From assembly GCA_965178125.1 (NCBI GenBank), contig OZ237743.1, forward strand, positions 1,178,001 through 1,242,000: a DNA stretch of 64,000 nucleotides, given 5' to 3'. Under the pieces are notes generated by a model, which saw only the letters and a program-made list of their open reading frames with translations, did no database searches and was not told the origin of the DNA. The stretch comes from Bilabrum cf. latius (lineage: Eukaryota; Bigyra: Bicosoecida; Bigyra; Bicosoecida). The translations under genes and the position numbers were made by a program. Below, piece after piece: positions 43,401 to 55,100 of this stretch. How positions within the stretch are numbered: position 1 is the stretch's first letter; every line of letters begins with the position of its first letter.

Positions 43401-46400
43401 GGCCAGCATCGCGCGCTCCTCCACGCGCCTGAGCTTGCGGCCCTCCCGCGCCGCCTCGATCCGTTTCCGCATGCGCTCCAGCTCCGAGAACGGCACGGAT
43501 CCGGAGCCGTATCTCGGGGCCAGGGCGTACATGGCCATGGCCTCGTCCTGCAGCCTGCGCTCCTTGACCTCGTACATGCGGCGTGCCCGCGCCTCTGCGC
43601 CCGTCTCGGCCCTCCCGTCGATGGCCGCCTTGAACTGGTCCTCGCGCATCTTTGCGTTTGCTGCCACCTGTACCAGCTGCGCGGCTTTCTCCTGCTTCTC
43701 TGCCTGCCGCTGCTTCTGGCGCTCGGCGGCCCCGGCCGACGGTGACGGTGACGTTCCCGCGCCACCGCTGCTGGCGCTGCTTTGCTCCCGACTGCCGTCC
43801 CTGCCCCTGCTCGGGTGAGGCGTCAGCGGGGTCGCGTCCGGCCCCGCAATGCGATGCACTTCCTTCCTGGTATCATGGTCGGTAACGCTCCGCAGGTCCT
43901 CGTGGATCCGGCGCCGCGCAGGCGTGAACGGAACCACTGGGATGGCGCGACCCTCCGATGGCGGGCTGCTCCCCGACCCCGCTGCGGACCCGCCTGCCTT
44001 TGTGGTGAGCATGGCGCGCCCGGGCGTAAACGGATTCGCGCCGACCTTGCCGGTGAGGGGACCGGCAGCGGCAGCGGAGGTGGTGGTCCTGGCTCCACCG
44101 CTACCAGCAGCAGCAGCAGTTCCGGTGAAGCTGACACGCCGGTTGCCCTTGCCCCGCCCCTTCTCAAGCCGCTCCACGCTCGCTTCTCCCAGATCGAAGG
44201 CGGGACCGCCGCGTCTGCCCGAGTTGTCCCCGCCTCTGGTGCTCTGCTGCGACCGCCGCTTGATTTTCTTGGCGGCCGCCCCCACGGCCGCCTCTCTCTG
44301 CTTCTGCTTGCTCCTGGTGGCATCCAGCACCGCCCTTTTTCTCCTCTGCGCCTCCAGCCGAGCCCTCTCCCGGATGGCCTCCCACCTCACCTGCTCCTGC
44401 AGCTCCTCCTCGCCGCCCTCCAGCCACCACTCCTCGCCGTCGGCATCATCAGCCGCTGCCTGCGCCTCCTCGTCGTCCTCCTCCTTGCCACTGCCAGCGC
44501 CCACACCGCCAGCGCCGCTCCCAGCCTTCTTGCTGCCGCCACCCCCGTGCGATGACGTCGCTGCTTTGACCACCCCAGGGCACACTAACTCGTGATACTG
44601 TTCCCCAAACACGGCCTTTTCCAGTCCCGATGTGGGCAGGCTCGGGGGCCGCTCCGCGTGGAGGTTCACCGCGCTGTGGGGAACAAAGGCCACCTGCCCC
44701 CTCGGTTGCAACCGGCTGGCTCGCCACCTCCCGGAGACTGTCACGGCGTCGTACTGTCCAAATATGTCCTAACCGTACTCTGCCTTGGATCCCTTGTTGA
44801 ACGCCGTGGAGATAGTTTTCTTCTTCCTGCGCTCGTCTCGCTTGCGTTTCTCGATCGCCGCCGCCTGTGCTGCCCTCCTCGCGATCGCCTCGGAGCCGCC
44901 CCTGCGAAGGGCATTGGTCGGGAGTGCCTTCTTCGCCGTGCCGTTGCCGCTGCCCGGAGCCCCCGCGCTCCCGCCCCCCTCCTCATCCTCATCCGCACCG
45001 ACATCGTCGTCCACACCCTCGCCCTTCACGGCAGCCACGGCAATCCCCGTGGCCGACAGCCTGCCTCCCGCCGCGTCCTGAGTCAGGGCGTGCAGGCAGC
45101 CCCTGCCCGTCTTCATGCCCAGCTGGAAGAAACCGTCGTACACGGTCTGCCCGCCACGGGTCAGCCACCGCCCGCGGCCCGCCGCTTGCCCGCGGTGAAA
45201 CCTGCCTGCGTACATGTCTCCGTACATGCCCCCGCCGGTTCTGACCGCTCTCCCGTGCAGCTGCCCCATCCTCCACTCGCCCTCCGATACCACCCCGTGC
45301 TGCGAGATGTGCGTCCCTTTCCCCTCCAGCATGCCGTCCTTAAAGTACCCCTCGAAGACCGCCCCTTGCGCAGACTCATACCTCCCCTTGCCCTCTATCT
45401 TGCCGTCCCGCATCTCACCCGCGTAAACGGAGCCGTCCGCAAACACGATCCGGGCGTTTCCGCTGTCGTCGTCAGGCACCCCGTACTGGAAATACTTGTT
45501 CCGCGCGGACGCCACGTCAGTGTTCCGCACCACCGCACCGGCTCTACCGCCCACGTGGTGCTCCAGAGCCGCGAGACCCGCGCGGATCCTCAGCGCGTCG
45601 GCGTCCGCGCTCGCGATGGCCTGGGCCTGTGACGCGTGCTGCAAAACGGAAGGCCGACCCAGGGGCGGCACTTCGCCCGCGGCCCCGCGGGAGCCTTCCG
45701 CCCCCGTGTCAGGCCTGTTGCCCTTGCCGCTGTCACTCCCAGGATAGCCCGCATTCGCATCACCACCATCAGCGGATCGCTCGGGCCCGTCTATCTCCCC
45801 CCTTGCTTCGCTGTCGTCGATTGGGGCGTCGAACTCGGCAGGATCGCTCGGTGCACCGACGACCGAGTCCTCCACGCGCTTCCGCTGGCGAGCATACCTT
45901 GTCAGCCCGTGCCTCGGAGGCCCGAACCTGCCCGTGTACGTGTCGCCGTGCGCGCTGCGGAGAGTGCCGAGCCCCCACCGGGTGTCCATCTTGAACGCTC
46001 CAGAGTACATGCCGCAAGCATCAAGCTCGACGCCCCGCCCCGATTTCTTGCCGCACCACCACCTGCCGGCGTATATGCTCTTCGTGCCCGCCCCCCTCGC
46101 TACGCCCCTCCCGTGCCTCAGCCGAATCACGAACACGCCCCTCATGTCCACCTCCTCGTACACGTCGTCCCCGCCCAGCGACTCTATCGTCGGTTTCTGC
46201 CCCTCGAACGCCTCCCCATCCCCGTTCGGACTCACCCGCACCATCACCGCACGGTCGGGACCCCTCTCGTAGAACGCCACGGGGGGGGGCTCGGCCGCCT
46301 CGTCGGTCTTCCGCATGCCCCGGATGAGCTTGGCGATGGCCTGCTGCCCCTGGCTCGCGTACCCGCCCCCGCCCTTGGCCTGCATGCTCACGCGCCTGTT

Positions 46401-48062
46401 AAACGCAGTCAGACTCTCACCCTTGCTACGGGCCCCGCCGCCCTGCATGAGACCACCGGTGCCCCCACCGCCACGTCGAGACGTTGTCGTCCTGATGTCC
46501 AGCCCGTCTCCCTCCTCTGAGTCCGAGTCGCCGCCCACGTTCTCCGCCTCCTCGCGCTCCTTCTGAGCGACCCGGAGCCGCTCGAGCCGCCTGGATATAG
46601 ACTCCGGGTCCCTCTTCGGGATGTACAGCCGCACGCGCTCCCACTCGGCAAACTGCAGGGCGGCAACGGCCACGGCCCCGTCCTCGTCGCTTGGCAGCTG
46701 CATGCGCCACAGGTGCATCCGCTGGGTCCCCGGCCGCTCCACCCCCAGGGCCGCCATGTGTTTGGCTGCCTCCATGACGGCCTCCCTGTCCGGGTGCTTG
46801 GTCACCCTCGAGAGCCCGCTGGACAGGGCCTGCTGCACGTCCCTCGGTGCCGTTGAGCCCTTCCTCCCCCCTGCGCTCGTGGGCCTGCCGAGGTTCACCT
46901 GGGCCAGGTCGTGAGGGTGGCCGCCGCCGTCTGGACCCCGCCTGTGCGCCTTGAGGTCGGCGGACTGGCTCCGGATGTCTCGCTCCGCGCGGGTCTTGGC
47001 CGCCCGACCCCCTTGTACTCTCGCATCGTGCCTCGCGTCCCTGGCGCTGGCATCCATCGCACTGCGGTGCAGCTCCTCCCGGCCCGAGTAGTCCGCTCCC
47101 ACCCAGGGGGCGACCGACCTTGCCTCTAGCTCCGACTGTTCCCCCACGTGCTCGAAGAAAACATCCATGGCGGCTGCCGTGTCCATCAGCTGGGCACGTC
47201 GGGCGCGCAGAGCCGGGAGCTTGACCTCCTCAAGCTCCTCCAGCTTTGCCCGGAGGCCCTCCAGCCTGCGGCCCGCCGCCTCCGCCTACCCGCCCCCCGC
47301 CGCCTCCACGTCCAGCCCCGCGCCCGCGCCCCCTTCCTCCTCTGCTCTGTCCCTCCTCCTCTGCTGCACGGCCTGCAGGCGTCCCACCTCCTCGCTGAGC
47401 CGAGCCATGTCCCCGCGGAGCACCTCTGCCTGCTCGTCGCCCTCCAGCAGCTGCTTGGTGATGGACACGAGTTCCTCGTCCCCACCCACGATGCCGGCCC
47501 GGAACCACGCCTGCAGGTCGCGGACCCGGAGCGCGTGCGGGACGTTGCAGGCGAAGACCTGGGTGCTTCCAACGAACCGCTTATCGAAGGCGTCGTCGGT
47601 AAAGTCGACCCTTCGTTCTTTTAGGTGCAGAAAATATACGTAAGGGGCAGGGAGGCAGCGCGTGCGCCACTGGTACGGATACAGCACTTCGCCGTCCTGG
47701 TCCACCAGAAAGTCCTGTGAAGTGTGGGCTAGAAGAATAGTAGCGTTAAAGGTAGCCCAACTATGTATTGCACGCGCGGGTGGCCGCGACAACGTCTGGC
47801 AAAAGGCCCAGGGGACTCGATTTGTAGCTTTCAACAAAATGGACAGCTGCTGCAGCCGCGATTCGCACGCAGGAACAGCTGCCAGCGCCGAACTCACAAG
47901 CTGGCCCTCTGGAATATTAAACACACGCTCCAAAATGATCAACGTCATTTTGGTCTGAGGGACCTTCTTGATGGAGTCAGCGTCGTGCGCCCACCCGACG
48001 CGGACCAGACGAGTGGCCCTTGACGCCTCCATGCGCTCTGCCGCCAGCATTCGCTGCACCAT
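40494..48062 (-). CDS. Giant MORN-repeat protein
   Basis: Reading five TAG codons as Gln joins five fragments into one 2,522-residue protein ending in TGA, all in one frame. The N-terminal 300 residues contain an apparently folded domain followed by coiled coil (EELEEVKLPALRARRAQL). MORN repeats occupy about residues 600-1,000 (YGDMYAGRFHRGQAAGRGRW; VFEGYFKDGMLEGKGTHI). The C-terminal half is low complexity, basic and Ala/Gly/Ser-rich with helical patches. MORN proteins tether cytoskeleton and membranes. It is convergent with the NYN-DEAH-RBR gene. An additional in-frame intron near the 5' end cannot be excluded. Confidence 0.8.
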
Positions 48063-48125
48063 GGTGGAATCACGTTTTCAGTGAAACGAAATAGTTCCTA
48101 TCGCTACCGATATTAATCACAGATC

Positions 48126-49259
48126 TTGCGTATGGGGCCTATATCGTTGCGACTTTCCGTTGGTCGCTTAACACCGGAAGTAATCCTCTTTTTGATCGCA
48201 AAGTTCTCATTTATGGCGAACATGGCCGCAGTCTACAGGTGCCAACATGGCGCACGAGACCAGTCCGTCTTCCAGATGATCTTCAACACCAAGAACCGCA
48301 AGCAGCTGAAACGAACGTTCACCTCGTGGCTGTGCCCGTATATCCTACGGGACGCGACTGCACTGCTGAAGTCGAGCTCCAGCACGCACGCTGCCGGTAT
48401 ACTGCGCGAAGCAGAAACGATGCACCCGGTAGCGACAGACGCCTGGGCAAAGTTTGACGAGGACTCTGTAGGCATGAAATACCTACAGAGCTGCATCGGT
48501 TTGGACAATTCCCGGATCCTCGGCCCTTCGGCCATGCCGGCGATAGCACGGAGCACCTGGCGAGGCCGAGACGGCCGCCTCATCCTACGATGGCTCACTG
48601 GGCGTTACCCTCGGGAAGGGACCATGCACCACAGAGGAGAACGCTCGGTACAGGCCGAAATGATGCGCGCGGAAGCCACGCACACGGACGTACCCTGGGC
48701 ACCCACGGCAGTGGGGAGAGCACTATGGATGGAACACGTCAAAACGGAGCAGGTGCTGACACAGGAACACCGAGGGGACGCAGACTCCTTGGAGCTCTCT
48801 ATCGTCCAAGGCACCCTCGAACAACTCCAAGAACGGTGCCGACGTGCAATCCGACGCTTGTAGCAGAGGGCCAATGAGAGCTTCGGACGAGCCATCGAGG
48901 GGTTGTAGTCCTGCCAACTGTGCGTAGCTGAACAACTCAGCTCGGGCAGCCCAACAGCCCGAGACCTTGCAATCCGAGCCCACCCGCTCGGACACATACT
49001 GAATCCCTCCGAGAACTAGTTCATCGGAGAGTGGATGACAGGAACGCTGGGCCGTTGCGCCCTCAGCAAGGAGCTTCAGGTGCTAGAACGCATCTGGGCG
49101 AAGGGAACGGCAAGGCTAGCACGCTCCCGGATCTGGAGCAGGCAACAAGTCCTAGAGGCGGACTATGTGGCGGTCTGGTGGCGAGAGGCTGAACGCCTCA
49201 CGCCTCGCCAGGCCTTCCTCGCGCATGCTCCCTCACTGCGGACGTTCGACTGGGTCTGA
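48126..49259 (+). CDS. Uncharacterised protein
   Basis: A 377-residue protein when three TAG codons are read as Gln; TGA stop. The first in-frame ATG is at 48135 or later; one at 48213 (MANMAAVYRCQHGARDQ) is a likely start. It is helical, with Trp/Arg/Leu-rich segments (SKELQVLERIWAKGTARLAR) and a few Cys. No domain recognised. The style could fit a remnant of a retroelement or a domesticated gene, but there is no catalytic motif to support that. It is divergent from the MORN gene with a very short gap. Confidence 0.5.
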
Positions 49260-49470
49260 CTCCCAGGAGATCTCAACGCGATGCGCTTAGGACACGGGTC
49301 CTAGGCATGTATCGGTCTTAACCAGACCAACTATTTCTTCAGAGGCCTTTTCAGGTCCTGACTGGCTCCGCCAACGCGGGTACAGCTGGGTCCCCTGTTA
49401 AGGTGCGCGTTACTTTGGTGGCAGTCCTCGGATTGTCTCTGGTATTGAATTGCGTGCGAAAACTCTATTT

Positions 49471-49501
<31 letters not shown>

Positions 49502-49510
49502 TGGTGCAAC
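49260..49510. repeat. Intergenic stretch with a (TC)n microsatellite
   Basis: It holds a run of TC dinucleotides at about 49,471-49,493 followed by a T tract and GCAACATGCAG, which resembles a polypyrimidine tract plus 3' splice site before the next gene. An upstream exon is therefore possible but not defined. Confidence 0.55.
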
Positions 49511-51871
49511 ATGCAGGCTGAAGTGGAAGGGCTCGTGCAGTCATTGGGAAATCTTACATTTGGTGGTGGACTGACAGCCGCCCTGGGTCAGTCTTCGGCC
49601 AGCAACGACAGGGAAGCCGCCGAGAGAGCTCTTTCTGCTGTTCCAACAACCACGGTACTCTTGGAGTCTGAGGAAGAGGGATCCAGGAAAGAATTGCTCG
49701 ACTGCAACTTAGCCTGTCGTTTAAATGAGAGGGGTATCATTTCAATCGAATTTTCAGGCAAACGCGGCGGTTCGAGCGACGACAGCCACGCTGCTCGCTC
49801 GTTCGAATTTGGACCGACTCTTGGTGCAGACGCAGGCGCTGGTTCTGCCGATCTTGCGGCAACTGATGATGGCAGTGACGATGATGATGTGACGTTAGCC
49901 ACCGTGAAGCTCCCTGCTTCCCAAATGTGCCGAGTTGGCAGCCTCAAATCGGCCCTTCTCCGCGAATGCAGGCCAAAGGCCCCTCGCAGCCCGGAGGAAT
50001 CGTCTGCAGGGAGCCCACCGGCAACCTCTGCCACAGAAGACCCGTCAAGGAGCTCTAGGGGTCCTGAGTATGGCCGCGGCATGCGGAGCAGGGGCAGGGC
50101 TGGCCTGCTGGATAGAGCACCGACTGGAGCGAGGCACGCAGACGGATCCCCAGCCCAAGGCCCCCTAGGGCTCCGAATCCTGGACGTGTGGAGGGCCCGG
50201 CCGCGCATGCCGCGCTTCCGCACGAGGCAAGGTCGTGCTGATGCCGCTACTGTGGGTAGTGGTGCATCGCACGATGGTGCGCCCGGGATCGTGCTGCCTC
50301 TCGTTGCGGCGCTGTGCCCGGTCGGTCCCGATCTTCTACAGAGCGGGGCAGGAACAAGGAGAGGCGACCGCGAGGACGCGGCTGGGGGGGTGTCTGCGCC
50401 GACCACATCGCAGGGGCCTCCAAGTCCGATCGTTTCGGCTCCGAATCCGCCCCGCAATGGGGGCCTCGTGCTCGCCCTCCGGTGGGTGGTGGACGTCGAC
50501 GGGCCTGCACAACGGACAGCAGCCGCTAATGTGCCGGGCTCCAAAAGCGCTGAGAAATGCGTGTTCAAGGACGCCCGTGCTAGCCCTGAGCACGTGCAAC
50601 TAGGACTCATCATCGACGTGCTGGCGGCGTGTCCCGCTCTGCTCCAAGACGGAGGTGTGCTAGACGCACGCGAAGCGATGCTGGACGAGGGGCCGGCCCT
50701 GGGTCGCAGAGCCGTGGATGCAGGGGCGGGCCTGCAACCCAGGGCCACCACGCCCTCGCTGCTGCACGTGGCCTCGCTTCGCGTGCCTTCGCTGGTGTAG
50801 CCAGCTGGGGATGGTTCCGGGGGTGGCGTTGTTGAAAGCGATGCAGAGCGCGATGGAAGTGTGGCGCACTTGGCGACCTTGTGGGGTTGCGCCGTGCGGG
50901 GGCCGGCGGCTGGTGCCGAGTCAGTCATTTTGCCTGGGGTCTGGCCCCACGGCGGGGTTAAACAAGTTGGGGTCGTTGCCGGGAGCGATGCAAGGGGCTC
51001 GTCGAATGAAAGCAAGGCGAGCGATCAAGGCGAAGAACAGCAGGCTCTGTGGCCCGCTGCACCCGCCTGCGTGCTGCCTGGTAGGGGGCTGCTCTCAGCG
51101 GGCTGCAGTAGCGGCGCTGCAGATGCCCCTATGTTCCTGATTTGTTTTGGTGAGTGGGCCGTCCCTTTGTACGGCGATGTCGGGATGTCGGGTGGCCGCA
51201 GCGCAGGTGGGTTGTGCACTGACGAGGTAGGGAAACGGCTAGGCGACGGGCTGGCGGCTGCATGCCTGAAGCTGCGCGGGATCAGGGAGCTTTCAGTGGG
51301 GCCCTCGTCGTCATGGGTTCGAATTCCAGGAGTCGTGCTGGGGTGCGACCGGCTGCAAAAGCATGACCGTGGGTACGTATTGCGGTGGACGCCACAGCCT
51401 TCTGAAACGTGTGCTGAACCCGGTTGCGCTGGTGAAGCAGCACTGGTCTCGAAGCCTGCAGTCATCGATCGTGCAAGCGAGGCCAGTCGCAGGCTTTGCG
51501 AGCTGTGCGGCCATGCAGTCGAGATGGACCGGGGCGACTGCGGTGGTGCCACTGCTTCAACCTGTCGGGCAGAGTTTGGCGGCTTATAGGCTCGGGCGGT
51601 AGGTGCTCCTGTTGCTTGCCATTGCTAGCTGTGGGACGCAAACTGGGTTATAGATGGAGGAAAGGTCAGCCAAGTCACCAAAGAGTTGGGAACCTTGACA
51701 TCGGATCGTGCAAGTGGATCGATGGCAGTACCAGCGATACCTCCCGCGGTGGTGGTGGGGACATGTGGATGCCTGGGAGCGGCCGAGGTGAGAGCGGAGG
51801 CAGGCGAGGCGTTTGCTGGGGATGGAGCGATATGGATCCAGCAAGTACGTGGGTTGCCACATGGCGTGTGA
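49511..51871 (+). CDS. Uncharacterised low-complexity protein
   Basis: A 786-residue reading frame from ATG 49511 to TGA 51871 with TAG codons at 50,798, 51,587 and one later read as Gln. The N-terminal 200 residues (MQAEVEGLVQSLGNLTFGGG...) are acidic and Ser-rich. The middle is Arg/Gly/Pro-rich and probably disordered. Near the C-terminus is a Cys cluster (CAEPGC... CELCGHAVEMDRGDC), possibly a zinc site. The start may be extended by an upstream exon. The opposite strand also has a long frame here, so strand choice rests on TAG continuity and the shared stop pattern. Confidence 0.45.
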
Positions 51872-52108
51872 AGGTGCCAGCTAGTTTGCCGTGAGGTTTC
51901 CACAATCCGATACGTATCATTTGGTTACATTGGCACTAAAAAAGCAAATTTTTGAATCAATCACATGCAGATTCCGGAATCCAGAATCCGGATGGCTGGC
52001 AAAGGAAGGGCATTGCATCCGATCTGTGGAGAGTCTTCCAAAGCGACCTGGCAGGGGGAAAAGCCCAGGATGGGTGCCACCAGACCCACGCCCAAGCCTG
52101 GATCATCT

Positions 52109-55100
52109 TCACTTGCCTCGTTTTCTCCTGCGTTTTCTCTTGCCGCCCCCTCTACCCCGTCCACCGCGAACGCCACCATCATCACCTCGAATGGCTCGAT
52201 CGGTGCTACCCAATCCACTGGTCTTGTCCGCACGTGCGCTGCCAGACTGCGAGCTTGCAGATACCCCTGCAGCTCCCCCGGTGGCAGCCTACTCTTGATC
52301 CCTGCCTGCAGGTCCACCAGACCTTGGGCTTGGAAGCATGGCTGCAGCTCCACCAGTGGCTTGGGCCGAATCCCTTCGTGCAGCTCCACCAGTGGCTTGG
52401 GCCGAATCCCTTCGTGCAGCTCCACCTGTGGCAGCCAAACCACGAGCACTGTCTGCCTTAACAATACTCCGTGAGCTTGGATTTCTGGCTGCGAAACCAC
52501 CGGTGTATGCTGAAGCAGCTTTGGCTGCAGTTTCACGTTGGCTTGACAATGCTGCCGCCTCGAGCTGTCCGTACTCGACAGCAAGGTACTCATTTCGTTT
52601 CTCCCAAGTTTTCAGGGCGAACAAAGCGGCACTTTCTAGCCCAGCTAGATCCTCAATGGTGCTCAGGGGCATCGGCATCTCGTCGCTGATGCTCTAGGCA
52701 CCACACGGAATGCATGGCTTCGACCCGCGAATCAGCTGGACGTGCAACCACTCGGACACCGCAGTAACCTCTTCAACAAGCGGTTTCTAGATGCTTCTTG
52801 CAGCCGAACCACAGGGAGCTACATCGACGCCATCTTCGTTTCCCAGATTAGGTGATATCTTCGGCCGGCAGCTCCACAGTACAAGGGGGTTCACAATTTG
52901 CGCTGCGCCTTTGTGCTGCGCAGCAACTCGTTCCCTGTCTGCTTCTGTTAACAATGTCCTGCTAGAGGAAAGCTGCTTTCGCATCACGGTAGGGGCAGGC
53001 GGTCTCAACGATACTTTCGGGCTGGCGCGGAAAATCCGCAGCATCTGCTCAACGTGGCACACGTAGGCAAACACCTGCTTTTTTGGACCGTACAAGTCAA
53101 CCAAGCATCTATCAGGGCTGTGAATGCCGCGTATGTGCCCACCGTTGAGGTCACGAATACTTCCACGAGACGCAATACCCACGCCGTACTTGCGTGCACT
53201 CAGCATCAACTCTTCCGTTCCTGACTTGGATTTGGAGCCATCGATAGCAAATTGGCTTGCTAGCCACATGCGTCGGTTTTGAAGCTCGTCGTGATTTTCG
53301 TTTTGCATTTCTTCACGTATATTTGGGTGTTGCAGCATCACCCCCATCACGTCCTTGCCCCACAGGAACCCCTCCTGAGCAGGTTCAGCATCGAAATGAG
53401 CCACGCCAACCATCATGCGCCGTGTTGAGCGGTACAGAGATGGGCCACTTGCTCCTGTTAACCAGATACCGTGCGTCAGTCTGGCCTGGTGTGCCTCATG
53501 AAACCCAAATTGATCTCCCACCCATTCAGGAACAGGGCGCCGCGCAGGCTGGGCTTGCTAAGCCCACGCCCAGTAGCTTGCCAGAACCTCGTTGCCGACT
53601 TGGTACTATCCGGTTGGATGTACATCTGCTTCTATGGTGTGCATAGCCTGAGCCTACAGCCTAGAATGGTCTATTGGGAGCCAACTAGGAGCATTGCATT
53701 CTGGTCGGTTGAGCTCTCGGACGAGTTCAGCTGCCTCTTCTGCGGAGCTGACGTCTATACAGGCGCACACTAGTCCACCCTTACCGTGATTACTAGCGTT
53801 ATACACAACGATGTTTTCAATTCCACCGATCGGCACGGATCTAATGTGGTTATTGACACTCATGAACCGGTCCACGACAGACATTCTCCGCCACGTTTCA
53901 GTCTACTAGCTCAAGGCCGGTTTCTAGGTGCGACGAGGCACTGCGTCATTGTAGCGCCGCTGACCACAATGCAGTTGCATTCGATCTTGGATCGATCTCC
54001 CAATCGCTGTGAATGAGGGAGATCCCCCTTCTCGAAGAGGAGCATCCAATCCAAGGGTCACGATGTCCAGGCATCCACCGCCACCTGTGGCTCGCTTGCC
54101 TTTCTTCTTCTTCATTGTCACCTCCATGCCGCAGAACTCCCACGATTCCTGCTTGTCCAGGTGAGTGCCTAGTGGCTAAGCGGTTCGTTTGGCGTGACCT
54201 TCGACTTCGATGTGACCCAATGCAGCACCACTGCCCTATATTGCTCGGTAGAATCCTCTCATTGCCCTGCCGCTGCTAGCGGTTAACATCTACTACGTTG
54301 GATGCAGGTGCTTGGCAGACTCGGGGATACCACTGAAATGCAGATGCAGCTGAACCACTCTCGGCTTGGTATGCCGGTCAGCCTGTTCCAAAGTGCGGTC
54401 AAGTCTCTCCTGCACTTCAGCAGGGTGCTTCCTTGTACCAAATCCGCTAACAAAGTAAGCACCGTTCAGAAGGGGTAGCACATTGAGGTTGTTGTGCCCA
54501 GCAATTGCGATCCATTGGGGCTCCACCTCCTTCGACAAAGCCGTGACCGTGATGGTGCAGCAGCCCTGGTGACGGTGACGAAGCCACGACACGTACACGT
54601 AGTGGTTGCGCCTTGCCGCCTCCTGCGGAGGCTCATGGGAAAGCAGTTCGACGTGTAAACGAGGACGACACCATTTGCACTTAAGATCTGGCTATTCGGC
54701 AGCAAAGTCCTTGAAAGACTGCGCAGTTCGCGGGGCACAAGCAGTAAAAACTGCTCTGCACGATTGCTAGCATGGGCTGTCCAGCTCCCGAAATGTCACA
54801 TCATTGTATTTCCTATCATTTCTGGAATCATCAGTGCCCATGGATTCGTCACCATTGGCCTATCTGGAATCGATTTTCGCTTGAAATGCGTTGAGCAAGC
54901 CCATCCAGTCCATGAAAATAGGCTTGTTAGGATTGCTCTCGTCCGCCACGGCAGTGTGCTTGACAAGAACCTGGCAGGAGTTTTCACAATCTTCGCGATC
55001 GCTGTCCAAGCTGCCAGATTCAACAAATGGGTGCGCGGGAGGCTCTGATGAGCTGGGAGCAAGCTTACTCTCGCTCAGATTACTGCCCAACTCGTCCACT

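Noticed and set aside
21455-48062. Many long opposite-strand and alternate-frame ORFs in the GC-rich part
   Set aside because: High GC lowers stop frequency; these frames are shadows of the giant genes, with Arg/Ala/Pro-rich filler and no domain content.
49588-51015. Minus-strand 475-residue frame as the real gene
   Set aside because: It is Ser/Pro/Arg-rich filler without domains. The plus-strand frame continues through TAG codons over 786 residues to a TGA, although confidence is moderate.
51305-51330. tRNA gene suggested by GGTTCGAATTCC
   Set aside because: The B-box has an extra base, no cloverleaf forms and it lies inside an open frame. I found no tRNA-Gln with CUA anticodon in the window.
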